This document shows positions 1-9,283 of a stretch of DNA of 64,000 bases, in pieces (positions within the stretch are counted from its first letter, which is position 1; every line of letters begins with the position of its first letter). The stretch comes from Azospirillum sp. 412522 (GTDB lineage Bacteria; Pseudomonadota; Alphaproteobacteria; Azospirillales; Azospirillaceae). The notes below the pieces were generated by a model that saw only the letters and a list, made by a program, of their open reading frames with translations, was not told the DNA's origin and made no database searches. A program made the position numbers and the translations under genes. The stretch covers positions 310,001-374,000 of the forward strand of contig NZ_RWIJ01000003.1 of the NCBI RefSeq assembly GCF_019805165.1. Reading direction: 5' to 3'.

Positions 1-1
1 G

Positions 2-553
2 CGGCTCACGCCCTACGGCAACGACCTGGCCGAGACCGGCGTCATCTCGGGCACGACGGCCATGGTGCTCGGCCGCATTGTCGATCCGCCCGACAACCTC
101 GTCGTCCAGCATCTGATGGACGAGGGGTTGGACTGCGTCGTGCGCAACGGCCATCCCGAGGTCGGCGACGCGCTCAGCCGCGAACAGTTCGAGCGATTGC
201 GGCATGTGAACATCGTGCCGCCGGGTCGCTTGCGCGCGGGGCTGTTCCAGGCCCTGGCGCAGCAGAGCCTGCGGCGCGACGTGGCGATCTCGGTCACCAA
301 TTTCTTCGCCGTCGCCGAGATGATCGCGGTCACCGACCATGTCGCGACGCTGCCCCGGCTGATCTGCCGGCGGCTGGCACAGGATCAGCGCGTCAAGGTG
401 CTGCCGGCGCCGGCCGATCTCGGCACCTTTCCCGTCGAGATGGCCTGGCATGTCCGCTACCGGCACGATGCCGCGCACCGCTGGCTGCGCGGGCTGGTCG
501 CCGACGTGGCGCGGGAACTCGGCACTTCGCCGGACGAAAGGGGATTGCCGTGA
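2..553 (+). CDS. LysR-family transcriptional regulator, C-terminal part (5' truncated by window)
   Basis: The reading frame is open from the window edge and ends at TGA 551-553; the N-terminal helix-turn-helix lies outside. What remains, about 183 residues, reads as a LysR substrate-binding domain: a stretch around VRNGHPEVGDALSREQFE, a later VAEMIAVTDHVATLPRLICR and a C-terminal AWHVRYRHDAAHRWLRG. These resemble the effector domain of NodD/SyrM-like LysR proteins, in which the end of the domain carries W-H-x-R and H-x-W-L-R. The inducer and targets cannot be read from this part. The family assignment is fairly sure, the exact subfamily is not. Confidence 0.8.
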   Translation, partial: RLTPYGNDLAETGVISGTTAMVLGRIVDPPDNLVVQHLMDEGLDCVVRNGHPEVGDALSREQFERLRHVNIVPPGRLRAGLFQALAQQSLRRDVAISVTNFFAVAEMIAVTDHVATLPRLICRRLAQDQRVKVLPAPADLGTFPVEMAWHVRYRHDAAHRWLRGLVADVARELGTSPDERGLP

Positions 554-672
554 CGACGCGGCGCAAGCGGTACCCTGCGTATTTCGTCGCAGTGCCCGCA
601 CAGGTGGTTGCCCGACGCATCCGCTTCTCCTAGCGTTGGTCCGTTGGATAACGACAGGGAAGGGACGCTGCG

Positions 673-1632
673 ATGGGCGAGGGCGAGATGGTCGACGGCA
701 AAGCGCAGGACAAGCCGGTGAAGAAGCGGAAGGCGCCGAAGCTGAAGGATCTCGGCCTCGGGGTGCCGGTCACCGGCGGCGAGGTGCTGCGGGATGCCAG
801 GGAGAATGCGGCCATCGAGGCTCATTGGCGCGATCTGGGCGGCGGCGAGACGCCGAAGGAGGGCCGGAAGGTCAAGTATGTCGACGAATTGGCCCGGCTG
901 CAGTTCGAACTGATCAAGCTGCAGGAATGGGTGCGGGTCAACGGACTGAAGGTTTGCGTCTTGTTCGAGGGGCGCGACGCCGCGGGCAAGGGCGGCGTCA
1001 TCAAGCGCATCACCGAAAGCCTGAACCCCCGCGTCTGCCGGATCGTCGCGCTTGGAACGCCGACCGAGAAGGAACGCGGGCAGTGGTACTTCCAGCGCTA
1101 TGTCGCGCAGCTTCCCGCCAGGGGGGAAATCACGCTGTTCGACCGCAGCTGGTACAATCGGGCCGGCGTCGAACGGGTCATGGGATTCTGCACCGAGGAC
1201 GAATATCAGGATTTCCTGCGCGCCTGCCCGGTGTTCGAGGAGATGCTGGTGCGTTCCGGCATCATCCTGGTCAAATATTGGTTCTCGGTCAGCGACGAGG
1301 AACAGGAGAAACGCTTCACCGAGCGCATGCGCAACCCGATCAAGCGCTGGAAGCTCAGCCCGATGGATCTCGAATCCCGCAAGCACTGGGTCGAGTATTC
1401 CAAGGCCAAGGACGTCATGCTGGAGCATACCGACAAGAAGCTGACACCCTGGTACATCGTCGATGCCGACGACAAGAAGAAGGCGAGGCTGAACTGCATC
1501 CACCATCTGCTCCAGCAGATTCCCTATCAGGACATCGCGCCGGTGGAGTTGGAACTGCCGCCGCGGCAGAGCGACGACGGTTACAAGCGGCCTAAGAAGT
1601 CGAAGCAGAACTGGGTGCCGGAAGTGTATTGA
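673..1632 (+). CDS. ppk2: Polyphosphate kinase 2 (PPK2 family)
   Basis: 319 residues, the usual size for a single-domain PPK2. The Walker A loop GRDAAGKGG lies near residues 100-108 and the Walker B/base motif DRSWYNR near 157-163. A lid region follows with RMRNPIKRWKLSPMDLES, and WYIVDADDKKKARLNCI is near the end. PPK2 enzymes transfer phosphate between polyphosphate and nucleoside diphosphates or monophosphates in the cytoplasm, often favouring nucleotide synthesis. The N-terminus is Lys-rich and probably disordered. The gene stands alone, about 120 nt after the LysR fragment, with GGGAAGGGA upstream of the ATG as a ribosome binding site. The PPK2 subclass (ADP- or AMP-specific) is not decided here. 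Confidence 0.95.
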   Translation: MGEGEMVDGKAQDKPVKKRKAPKLKDLGLGVPVTGGEVLRDARENAAIEAHWRDLGGGETPKEGRKVKYVDELARLQFELIKLQEWVRVNGLKVCVLFEGRDAAGKGGVIKRITESLNPRVCRIVALGTPTEKERGQWYFQRYVAQLPARGEITLFDRSWYNRAGVERVMGFCTEDEYQDFLRACPVFEEMLVRSGIILVKYWFSVSDEEQEKRFTERMRNPIKRWKLSPMDLESRKHWVEYSKAKDVMLEHTDKKLTPWYIVDADDKKKARLNCIHHLLQQIPYQDIAPVELELPPRQSDDGYKRPKKSKQNWVPEVY

Positions 1633-2156
1633 GGGTCCAATAGCGAATATCTCGGGCGTGGTCGGTACAGGCGGGAACGCTCGAACCGAATACAGGGAAA
1701 ATCGGGTTGCCAGCCTCAACGACCCGTCAGCCGCAGGAACTGCCCTCAGATAAGCTGGAGGTCCATGCATCGGATCCCGAACACATGGATCTCCATGAGG
1801 TCATATCGGCAAAGAGACCGTTACCGCCCATGGCCGTGCAGGGCATTTTTAGGCGTGGCATCCTGGATGCCGCGTCTGGATTACTCCCATCAACCGTTTG
1901 AATCCGTTGCAGAAAATATTTCTTGGTGCAATCGCTGCCGGCCCAGGACCCGTCAGAAATATATGTGCTGGCATTCTTGACGAATTTCGACCCGTCGCCG
2001 CGAGCCAGCTATCGACTATTATCGGCTCTTCCACATCCTTTCCAGCTCTGACGCCCGGACGCAGATTTCGGCAAAACATGCCGTCAGGAAAGGCAGAACC
2101 GGTCGGCTGAACGGGCAGGCAAGACTGGAACGTTGCGCGGATGCGCAGCAGCAGGC
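1633..2156. other. 524-nt intergenic stretch, no convincing gene
   Basis: Short open frames here have no recognisable protein sequence. One structural element is visible: an 11-bp imperfect inverted repeat, GGAGGTCCATG at 1757-1767 and CATGGATCTCC at 1784-1794, with no T-run after it. Base composition by eye is less GC-rich than the flanking genes, as in the block that follows. Nothing else could be assigned. Confidence 0.5.
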
Positions 2157-3068
2157 TCAAGGCTGTGTGAGCCGTCCGGCGGCGAAGTCGCGGGCGAGTG
2201 CGATAAAGGCCTGGAAAGCGGCGGAGGAGTTGCGCCGATTATAGTAATAGAGGCACAGCGGCACCAGCGGCGGCGTCCAGTCTTCGAGGATGCGTACGAG
2301 CCGTCCCGCAGCGATATCTTCGCGGACATCGGTTTCCATGAAATAGCCGATCCCAAGGCCGTTCGTCACCGCGATCCGCGCGAGAGACGCTTCGTCAAGG
2401 GTGATCGGCCCCTCGACGTCGAGCTGCAGTTCCTGGTCGCCCTTCTTGAACCGCCATCGGAGCAATGCGCCATCGGGAAGGCGCCCGCGAACACAGGGGT
2501 AAGAAAGCAAATCCTGCGGTTCCTGGGGGATCGCCCTGTTCTCGAGAAAGGCGGGAGATGCCGCAACTGCCATGCGTCTCATTTTACCCAGCGGTATGGC
2601 GATCGCATCACTGGGCACCAGATCGGCGCTGCGCAACCCCAGATCGAAGCCTGCCGCAACGACGTCAACAAGCCGCCCCTCGGTGACGATGTCGATGTGA
2701 ACCTGGGGATATTGCTTGAGATAACCTAGGATCAGCGGCGCCATGATCTCGCGCGCCGCCGTCGCGAACGCGTTGATCCGTAAAGTGCCGGACGGCGTCT
2801 CCTGCTGCGAGCGTGCCGTATTCATCGCTTTTTGGATGCCCTCGAGCGCTGGCTTGATCTGTGCGACGAAGATCCGCCCAGCATAGGTGAGCGATACGCT
2901 GCGGGTGGTGCGGTTGAACAATCGCACGTCCAGCTCCCGCTCGAGCTTGCCGACCGCGTTGCTGATGGCCGTCGTCGACATGCCGAGATCGAGCGCCGCC
3001 GCTCGGAACGAACCGCACCGAACGATAGCGAGAACCGCCTCGAGTTCGACCAGCGAGTGGCGAGTCAT
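2157..3068 (-). CDS. LysR-family transcriptional regulator
   Basis: 303 residues, typical of LysR regulators. The N-terminal helix-turn-helix is clear: [20 protein letters not shown], then [20 protein letters not shown] and [14 protein letters not shown]. The effector-binding domain shows the [20 protein letters not shown] pattern of the AaeR/DsdC-like group. The C-terminal half matches regulators that control neighbouring oxidoreductases. It is divergent from the NTF2-like/SDR genes, with 96 nt between its ATG and the likely ATG at 3165, so it probably controls that operon and itself. The small-molecule signal is unknown. Confidence 0.93.
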   Translation of the reverse strand: MTRHSLVELEAVLAIVRCGSFRAAALDLGMSTTAISNAVGKLERELDVRLFNRTTRSVSLTYAGRIFVAQIKPALEGIQKAMNTARSQQETPSGTLRINAFATAAREIMAPLILGYLKQYPQVHIDIVTEGRLVDVVAAGFDLGLRSADLVPSDAIAIPLGKMRRMAVAASPAFLENRAIPQEPQDLLSYPCVRGRLPDGALLRWRFKKGDQELQLDVEGPITLDEASLARIAVTNGLGIGYFMETDVREDIAAGRLVRILEDWTPPLVPLCLYYYNRRNSSAAFQAFIALARDFAAGRLTQP

Positions 3069-3070
3069 TA

Positions 3071-3117
3071 TCCCGATTTCCGTGATGCCCTATGCCGGTT
3101 TGTCTCGCTTATCGGGT
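3071..3117. promoter_or_regulatory. Candidate LysR operator in divergent intergenic region
   Basis: Two opposed half-sites, CCCGAT at 3072-3077 and ATCGGG at 3111-3116, flank the short region between the divergent LysR gene and the NTF2-like gene. LysR proteins usually bind two spaced sites in such regions. The 33-nt gap between these half-sites is longer than the classic T-N11-A motif, so this is only a suggestion from position and symmetry. Confidence 0.3.
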
Positions 3118-3164
3118 GAAAGGTCCAGCGCTAAATTGGCTTCATCACTGTCGAGGAGATGAGC

Positions 3165-3500
3165 ATGTCACTGAACCTACCCAAGACGATCGCCGACTAT
3201 ATCGAGGCAAACGCCCGTCTCGATCTTGAAGGCATGATGAAGCACTTCAAGAATGATGCTGTCTTCATCGACAACGGCAAGCGTTACGAGGGGCAGGCTG
3301 AGATCCGCAAACTACTTAAGGAAGAAGCGATCGCGGTTAAGGCGATCTTCGAGCCAGATACTGCCCGGGAAGAAAATGGCGATGTGGTGCTGGAAGGTCC
3401 CGCTCATGGGGATTTCCCAGGCAGCCCGCTCCGTTTCACCTATCGCTTCAGGATGGCGGGTGACGCCATCGACAGCCTGGAGACAACGGTATGGGCATGA
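3165..3500 (+). CDS. NTF2-like / SnoaL-like small protein
   Basis: A 111-residue protein with the nuclear-transport-factor-2 fold pattern: an N-terminal helix (IADYIEANARLDLEGMMKHF), then NDAVFIDNGKRYEGQAEIRK, then beta strands ending in RFTYRFRMAGDAIDSLE. Family members are small ligand-binding proteins or isomerases, or act only as binding partners. An ATG six nt upstream (3159) also fits, but GAGGAG is better spaced from the ATG at 3165. The stop overlaps the start of the following SDR gene, so the two are probably co-translated. The substrate is unknown. Confidence 0.8.
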   Translation: MSLNLPKTIADYIEANARLDLEGMMKHFKNDAVFIDNGKRYEGQAEIRKLLKEEAIAVKAIFEPDTAREENGDVVLEGPAHGDFPGSPLRFTYRFRMAGDAIDSLETTVWA

Positions 3501-4279
3501 AAGCGGATCCGTCCGAGTTCGCCGGCAAGCGCGTGCTTGTCAGCGGTGGCACAAAGGGTCTGGGCCGCGCCACGGTCGAGCGCTTCCTCGCCGGCGGTGC
3601 CCGTGTTGTCACGGCCGCCCGCAAGATCAAGGATCCCATTGAGGGAGTTGAATATGTCCAGGCGGACCTGACCACTGCTGAGGGCGGCGAAGCGCTGGCC
3701 AGAGCGGCGGTTGAGCGGCTGGGCGGCATCGATATCCTTGCCCATGTCATCGGTGGCTCGGCTTCGCCGGCTGGCGGCTTCGCGGCGCTGACGGACGACC
3801 ACTGGCTCGCCGAACTGAACCTCAACTTGCTGGCGACCGTCCGGCTCGATCGCCTGTTGATCCCGCAGATGCTCGAGCGAGGCAAAGGCTCCGTGGTGCA
3901 CGTCACGTCTATCCAGTCGGTCCTGCCGCTGCCCGAATCGACGACCGGCTATGCCGCAGCGAAGGCCGCGCTGAGAACCTATAGCAAGTCGATTTCGAAA
4001 GAACTCGGTCCCAAAGGCGTGCGCGTCAATGTGGTCTCACCCGGCTGGATCATGACTGAGGCCACCGGAGACTTTCTCGAAATGCTTCGGGCTGCCAATG
4101 GCGGCACGATCGAGGACGCGCGTCAGTCCGTGCTCGATGCCTTGGGCGGGATCTCGATCGGGCGCGGAGCCGAGCCTGAAGAGGTGGCCGACCTTATCGC
4201 CTACCTCGCTTCCGGCCGTGCTGCTGCGATCCACGGCGCCGAGTTTGTCATCGATGGCGGCACGATCAGGACGGTATAA
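3491..4279 (+). CDS. SDR-family NAD(P)-dependent oxidoreductase
   Basis: 262 residues, a classical short-chain dehydrogenase. The cofactor loop VSGGTKGLGRA is near residues 17-27, the catalytic serine lies in the SIQSVLP stretch, and the Tyr-x-x-x-Lys pair is YAAAK near residue 154. The C-terminus GAEFVIDGGTIRTV is the usual SDR ending. It starts inside the last codons of the NTF2-like gene (10-nt overlap), which indicates translational coupling. The substrate cannot be told from sequence; the paired NTF2-like protein and divergent LysR suggest an inducible small-molecule pathway. Confidence 0.93.
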   Translation: MGMKADPSEFAGKRVLVSGGTKGLGRATVERFLAGGARVVTAARKIKDPIEGVEYVQADLTTAEGGEALARAAVERLGGIDILAHVIGGSASPAGGFAALTDDHWLAELNLNLLATVRLDRLLIPQMLERGKGSVVHVTSIQSVLPLPESTTGYAAAKAALRTYSKSISKELGPKGVRVNVVSPGWIMTEATGDFLEMLRAANGGTIEDARQSVLDALGGISIGRGAEPEEVADLIAYLASGRAAAIHGAEFVIDGGTIRTV

Positions 4280-4302
4280 ACATCGAAAAAGAAGCCCCGA
4301 CA

Positions 4303-4884
4303 ATGCCTGAGACCTCATCCTGCGAGCGTTGCAGCTGGGCTCAAGAAGACCCGCTGATGCGGGACTATCATGATGCCGAATGGGGCGTCCCCCAGCGAGA
4401 CTCACGAATGCTGTGGGAAATGCTCATGCTGGAGGGGTTCCAGGCAGGGCTTTCCTGGATCACCATCCTGCGCAAGCGTGACGCCTTTCGAGCCGCCTTC
4501 GCGGAATTCGACCCGGTCAGGGTCGCCGCTTTTGAGGGGCGGGATATTGAGCGTTTGATGGCGGACCCTGGCATCGTGCGCGCACGGGCTAAAATCGAAG
4601 CCACGATCAGGGGCGCGCAAATCTACTGCGACATGCAGGATCGCGGCGAAGACTTTTCGGCCTTCTGCTGGTCCTTCACGGGAGGCGCGCCGGTCCTTGG
4701 TGACGGTGAGAGCTGGGTCGCGAGCACGCCACTGTCCGAGAAAATCTCGCAAGACCTGAAGCGGCGCGGCTTCAAGTTTGTCGGGCCGACAATCACCTAC
4801 GCGTGGATGCAGGCGGTCGGCATCGTCAACGATCATTCTCTTAGATGCTTTCGGCGCCACCTGAAGCCCGAAAATAGGCGCTAG
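4303..4884 (+). CDS. tag: DNA-3-methyladenine glycosylase I
   Basis: 193 residues, matching the Tag family in length. The N-terminal CERCSWAQEDPLMRDYHDAE matches the start of Tag proteins, including a zinc-ligand cysteine and the D-Y-H-D-x-E-W-G-V-P segment. LEGFQAGLSWITILRKRDAF and the C-terminal FKFVGPTITYAWMQAVGIVN with N-D-H are hallmark stretches. Tag removes 3-methyladenine from alkylated DNA in base-excision repair. It follows the SDR gene by 23 nt in the same direction. Its presence in this block rather than with repair genes hints at a mobile gene set. Confidence 0.95.
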   Translation: MPETSSCERCSWAQEDPLMRDYHDAEWGVPQRDSRMLWEMLMLEGFQAGLSWITILRKRDAFRAAFAEFDPVRVAAFEGRDIERLMADPGIVRARAKIEATIRGAQIYCDMQDRGEDFSAFCWSFTGGAPVLGDGESWVASTPLSEKISQDLKRRGFKFVGPTITYAWMQAVGIVNDHSLRCFRRHLKPENRR

Positions 4885-5072
4885 CACGATCCCGCTTCGT
4901 CACCTGCCATTGTGCGATGCCGGTCTCAACCGCAGGCGCGCATTGCAAGACCGGCACGCCCGACACGCTCGAGTTTCACTTTCGCTTCCCGCTTGCGGGC
5001 GGTGCGGCCTGGACCACCGTCGCCGATCCCGGCCGCAAGCACCAAGCTTCAAGCTGTCTGAAAGGAACGACC

Positions 5073-6044
5073 ATGTTTGCCGTCTACGCCAGAGAGGCCA
5101 ATTTCAAGGACCCACTTGCCTCCGTTGTCGTCGGAGAACGCCCTGAGCCTATCGTGAAAGAGGGCTGGGTGCGCGTGAAGGTCACGCATGCCAGCCTGAA
5201 CCGGCACGACATTTTCACCCTGCGCGGAATGACCGCGCAGGAGCAGCCGATCCCCTTTCCGATGATCCTTGGCAACGACGCCGCCGGGCTGCTCGATGAC
5301 GGAACGCCCGTCGTGCTATACCCTGTGATGGGGAGTGACGACTGGAAGGGCGACGAGACGGTCGACCCTCGCTGGCATGTTCTCAGCGAGCTTGTTCCCG
5401 GAACAATGGCTGATTATGTCGCGGTCCCCAGGCGCAACGCGGTGCCTGTCCCCGACGGTCTGTCCCCCCTCAACGCCTCGCTGCTCGGCACGGCCTGGCT
5501 CACGGCCTATCGCTCGCTCTTCACCAAATCTCGTTTGATCCCAGGCCGGACCCTTTTGGTGCAGGGCGCTTCGGGCGGCATGTCGACGGCGCTCATCCAG
5601 ATGGGCCGGGCTGCCGGCTTCGAAGTATGGGTCACAACTCGCAATGATGAAGGGGCGGCAATCGCCGAACGCCTCGGCGCGAACCGGATATTCCGGCATG
5701 GCGACGCCCTACCGCGCCCTGCGGACGCGGTCGTTGACAATATCGGTGCTGCGACATGGGCAAACAGCCTGAAAGCTGTCAAACGGGGCGGCGTCTTGGT
5801 GATCAACGGTATCACGACGGGCCATGTCGCCGAGACCGATCTCCTGCGCATCTTCGTTGAACAGATCGACATCCGCGGAACCATCATGGGTACACTCGAG
5901 GAAATGAAGGCCATGATGCAGTTCGTCATCCGGAACCACATCACTCCCGAAATTGGGGCGGTCGTGCCGATGACCCACGCTCGCGAGGCGATCCGCGACA
6001 TGATTGAGGGACACACCCGGGGCAAGACGGTGTTCACGCGATAA
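5073..6044 (+). CDS. Zinc-independent MDR-family alcohol dehydrogenase / quinone reductase-like oxidoreductase
   Basis: 323 residues from the ATG at 5073, which has AAAGGA nine nt upstream; the frame is open further upstream but without protein-like sequence. The GroES-like N-terminal half contains VRVKVTHASLNRHDIFTLRG and the N-D-A-A-G segment. The Rossmann half has LLVQGASGGMSTALIQMGRA and ends with THAREAIRDMIEGHTRGKTV. No cysteine cluster for structural zinc is visible, so it belongs to the quinone-oxidoreductase-like MDR branch. About 190 nt separate it from tag. The substrate is unknown. Confidence 0.88.
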   Translation: MFAVYAREANFKDPLASVVVGERPEPIVKEGWVRVKVTHASLNRHDIFTLRGMTAQEQPIPFPMILGNDAAGLLDDGTPVVLYPVMGSDDWKGDETVDPRWHVLSELVPGTMADYVAVPRRNAVPVPDGLSPLNASLLGTAWLTAYRSLFTKSRLIPGRTLLVQGASGGMSTALIQMGRAAGFEVWVTTRNDEGAAIAERLGANRIFRHGDALPRPADAVVDNIGAATWANSLKAVKRGGVLVINGITTGHVAETDLLRIFVEQIDIRGTIMGTLEEMKAMMQFVIRNHITPEIGAVVPMTHAREAIRDMIEGHTRGKTVFTR

Positions 6045-6818
6045 CAACATTGAAGGCGCGCCCAATCATGACTGGCACGCAAGATAGGAGTATGGGACAT
6101 CATGCGATGTTGCCAACATCTCGGGCTGCGTTGGTCACAGCTTGTGCAAGCAGAAGTCTGATATTCCATACCTCTTCGTCTGAGTTCCAGCGAACAGAGC
6201 GGGCGATTGCAGCGCGGTAGCCGGTGCGAACCTGACAGCCCGAACTACATTTCAGTGGATATCTGCACGAAGTAGAAGTCGTCCGGGTCCAACGCGGTCC
6301 ATCTCCCGCATTCAGACAGTCAACCTTTAACTGGTTGGATGCTTTGTTGCGATCCCGCCGGCTCCTTTTGGGCCGCAGAACAGATATGACCGGGCAAATC
6401 TTTGAGCCGCTGACGAAGGCTTCGGACGAGGCCTGGGCGGCGATCGGAACTGCACCTGCCGAAGAACCAGTCCGGTGCGCACAGGGTAGGCGATCGCCGG
6501 GCCATATCCGGCATACTGCATATGCCGAGGGTGGGCTGCCGCTGGTGCGAGTGCCCGCAGAAGTGAGGGCCATCTGCGATGACCTGCCACCGCTTCAATC
6601 GTTGGCCTTGCCGCGGCTTCTGGGTGAAGTTGGTGGAGGCGCTGGCGGGACGCTGGCGTTCACGAGGAGCACTGCGATTGGCAGCACCCACGTCCGCGCC
6701 AGCGTTCGGCCCCCGGCGGAAATAAGGGCGCGGCAGCCCAGGCGATCGCCCGCCCGCGTGGTGGCATGGCCATGAAGGTGCATGCCCCCACCAACACCGT
6801 ATCAGAAACTACGACCCG
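6045..6818. other. 774-nt gene-poor stretch between the accessory block and guaA
   Basis: Open frames on both strands here are rich in Arg, Ser and Pro and have no recognised motif or ribosome binding site. I see no tRNA cloverleaf, no terminal inverted repeats and no terminator. Composition is mixed: the first half is clearly less GC-rich. It lies against the 3' end of guaA, a site used by some integrative elements, so decayed mobile DNA is possible but not shown. Confidence 0.45.
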
Positions 6819-8387
6819 TCACTCCCACTCGATCGTTCCCGGCGGCTTCGACGTGATGTCGTAGACCACGCGGTTGACGCCGCGCACCTCGTTGACGATG
6901 CGGTTGGATACCCGCGCCAGGAATTCATGCGGGAACTGGTACCAGTCGGCGGTCATGCCGTCGGTCGAGGTCACTGCGCGGAGCGCCAGGACATGGTCGT
7001 AGGTGCGGCCGTCGCCCATCACGCCGACGGTGCGGACCGGCAGCAGCACGGCGAAGGCCTGCCAGATCGCGTCGTAGAGGCCGGCGTTGCGGATCTCCTC
7101 CAGATAGACCGTGTCGGCCTTGCGCAGGATCTCCAGCTTTTCCGGGGTGATCTCGCCGGGAACACGGATGGCGAGGCCCGGGCCGGGGAAGGGGTGGCGG
7201 CCGATGAAGGCGGGCGGCAGGCCAAGCTCCCGGCCGAGCGCGCGCACCTCGTCCTTGAACAGCTCGCGCAGCGGCTCGACGAGCTTCAGCTTCATCCGCT
7301 CCGGCAGGCCGCCGACATTGTGGTGCGACTTGATGGTGACCGACGGACCCCCGGTGAAGGACACGCTCTCGATCACGTCGGGATAAAGGGTGCCCTGGGC
7401 CAGGAATTCGGCGCCGCCGATCTTGTGGCTTTCCTCGTCGAAGACCTCGATGAACAGGCCGCCGATGATCTTGCGCTTCTGCTCGGGGTCGGTGACGCCG
7501 GCCAGCTTGCCGAGGAACAGGTCGGCCGCCTCGCGGTGGACAAGCGGGATGTTGTAGTGGTCGCGGAACAGGCGAACCACCTCTTCCGATTCGCCGGCGC
7601 GCATCAGGCCGGTGTCGACGAAGATGCAGGTCAGCTGGTCGCCGATGGCCTCGTGGATCAGCACGGCCGCGACCGACGAATCGACGCCACCCGACAGGCC
7701 GCAGATCACCTTGCCGGTGCCGACCTGGGCGCGGATCTTCTCGATCGCCTGCTGCTTGAAGGCGGCCATCGTCCAGTCGCCCTTGATGCCGGCGACGCGG
7801 TGGACGAAGTTCGCCAGCAGCTGGGCGCCGTGCGGGGTGTGGACCACCTCCGGATGGAACTGCACGCCGTACATGCGGCGGCTGTCGTCGGCGATGGCGG
7901 CGAAGGGCGCGCCGTCGCTGACCGCCACGGCGCGGAAGCCGTCGGGCAGGGCGGTGACGCGGTCGCCGTGGCTCATCCACACCTGTTCCTTCGACCCGAC
8001 CTCCCATAGCCCGTCGAACAGGGCGCAGGGCTCCTTGATCTCGATGAAGGCACGGCCGAACTCGCGGTGGTCGGAGCCGGAGACGTTGCCGCCGAGCTGG
8101 TGGCACATCGTCTGCTGGCCATAGCAGATGCCGAGCACCGGGACCTTCAGGTCGAACACCGCCTGCGGCGCGCGCGGACCGTTCGCCTCGGTGACGGAGG
8201 CCGGGCTGCCGGACAGGATGATCGCCTTGGGATCATATTCGCGGATCCGCTCGTCGCTCATGCCGAAGGGATGGATCTCGCAGTAGACACCGCTCTCGCG
8301 CACGCGGCGGGCGATGAGCTGGGTGACCTGCGATCCGAAATCGAGAATGAGGACGCGTTCGGCGGAAAGGGAGGCGGCGCTGGACAT
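6819..8387 (-). CDS. guaA: GMP synthase (glutamine-hydrolysing)
   Basis: 522 residues, full length. The N-terminal class I glutamine amidotransferase has LGICYGQQ with the nucleophilic Cys, and the His/Glu pair in GVQFHPEV. The ATP-pyrophosphatase domain has the P-loop [14 protein letters not shown]. The C-terminal dimerisation domain ends with the canonical KPPGTIEWE. It converts XMP to GMP in purine synthesis. It is transcribed toward the gene-poor stretch; no obvious terminator follows it. Confidence 0.98.
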   Translation of the reverse strand: MSSAASLSAERVLILDFGSQVTQLIARRVRESGVYCEIHPFGMSDERIREYDPKAIILSGSPASVTEANGPRAPQAVFDLKVPVLGICYGQQTMCHQLGGNVSGSDHREFGRAFIEIKEPCALFDGLWEVGSKEQVWMSHGDRVTALPDGFRAVAVSDGAPFAAIADDSRRMYGVQFHPEVVHTPHGAQLLANFVHRVAGIKGDWTMAAFKQQAIEKIRAQVGTGKVICGLSGGVDSSVAAVLIHEAIGDQLTCIFVDTGLMRAGESEEVVRLFRDHYNIPLVHREAADLFLGKLAGVTDPEQKRKIIGGLFIEVFDEESHKIGGAEFLAQGTLYPDVIESVSFTGGPSVTIKSHHNVGGLPERMKLKLVEPLRELFKDEVRALGRELGLPPAFIGRHPFPGPGLAIRVPGEITPEKLEILRKADTVYLEEIRNAGLYDAIWQAFAVLLPVRTVGVMGDGRTYDHVLALRAVTSTDGMTADWYQFPHEFLARVSNRIVNEVRGVNRVVYDITSKPPGTIEWE

Positions 8388-8424
8388 CGGCGAATCCTGA
8401 TGCGTGGGGACTCAAGGCCCCTCA

Positions 8425-9003
8425 CTACCTCACCTCCGGCCCCGCCGACAAGCGTGCAAGCGGCGTCAGGTCGCGCCAGCCGTAGGCGATCTCCACCAGA
8501 TCGGTGTTGGCGAAGCGGATCGGCCGCTCCGCCACCTTGATCCCGCCCAGCCGCTCATAGAACCAGCGCGAGGGGTTGTCGCGCAGGCACCAGACCGCGG
8601 CGGAGCGGATGTCGGCCGCCAGGAAGCGGTCGGCCATCGCCGCCATCAGCCGCCGTCCGATGCCGTAACCCTTTGCATCGTCAAGAAGATAGAGCGCGTG
8701 GAACTCTCCCGCATGGTTCTGCACCGCGACCCGCTGCGTCCCGAAGGAGGCGATGCCGACGATGCTGCCGGGGGCGGCGATCGTGCCGGCGGCGTCCACC
8801 GCGACGAAGGCGCCCCGGCCGGGGCCGCGCGTCTCGGCGATGGCTGCCCAGCGCTGGGCGGCGGGCGGTTCGGACAGGGCGACCAGGAACTGCGCCGGGA
8901 TCAGGCCGGGATAGGTTGACCGCCAGCTCTGCACATGGACGCGGGCCATGCCCTCGGCATCCGACGCGCGCGCCTGGCGGATTGCGACCGTGGTGTCCGT
9001 CAT
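8425..9003 (-). CDS. GNAT-family N-acetyltransferase
   Basis: 192 residues with a GNAT fold: the N-terminal IRQARASDAEGMARVHVQSW, the segment ALYLLDDAKGYGIGRRLMAA carrying the acetyl-CoA-binding R/Q-x-x-G-x-G/A pattern (Y-G-I-G-R-R-L), and AAVWCLRDNPSRWFYERLGG, in which the N and the W-F-Y-E-x-L-G-G strand are typical. The acceptor is unknown. It lies 37 nt upstream of guaA on the same strand and could be co-transcribed with it. Confidence 0.88.
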   Translation of the reverse strand: MTDTTVAIRQARASDAEGMARVHVQSWRSTYPGLIPAQFLVALSEPPAAQRWAAIAETRGPGRGAFVAVDAAGTIAAPGSIVGIASFGTQRVAVQNHAGEFHALYLLDDAKGYGIGRRLMAAMADRFLAADIRSAAVWCLRDNPSRWFYERLGGIKVAERPIRFANTDLVEIAYGWRDLTPLARLSAGPEVR

Positions 9004-9151
9004 CGACCGACCCTCCCGTGCAGCCTCATACCAACAGTTTGGAGTGCCGATGCAGGATGTCCAGCCGGAAAAGGAGGCAATACCCCGGCCCCGTCGAGAA
9101 GGTCGGATGAATGGCGGAGGGGGGACATGCCCGCGCCCCGGTTGTCATCGT

Positions 9152-9188
9152 GCCGCAACAGGGGTAAACAGCCGGGACCTGTTGCGGC
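9152..9188. repeat. 11-bp perfect inverted repeat upstream of lptG
   Basis: GCCGCAACAGG at 9152-9162 pairs with CCTGTTGCGGC at 9178-9188 around a 15-nt loop. It lies between the divergent acetyltransferase and lptG genes, about 95 nt before the lptG ATG. There is no T-run after it, so it looks more like an operator or leader hairpin than a terminator. Confidence 0.5.
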
Positions 9189-9283
9189 GGGGACCTGTAC
9201 CGATCCTGTCGGGCGGGGCCGCGCCAGTCCGCTCCAAGCGCCATGGCGGCGCGTCGGGCGGGGCTCCGGAGACCGGACACCGC

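Noticed and set aside
450..1595. 381-residue plus-strand frame over ppk2
   Set aside because: It is out of frame with the clear PPK2 protein and has no motifs.
1757..1794. Inverted repeat after ppk2 as a terminator
   Set aside because: It starts more than 120 nt after the stop and no T-run follows, so it was kept only as a structural note.
6100..6775. Overlapping open frames on both strands considered as a transposase remnant
   Set aside because: No transposase or integrase motif, terminal repeat or ribosome binding site is seen.
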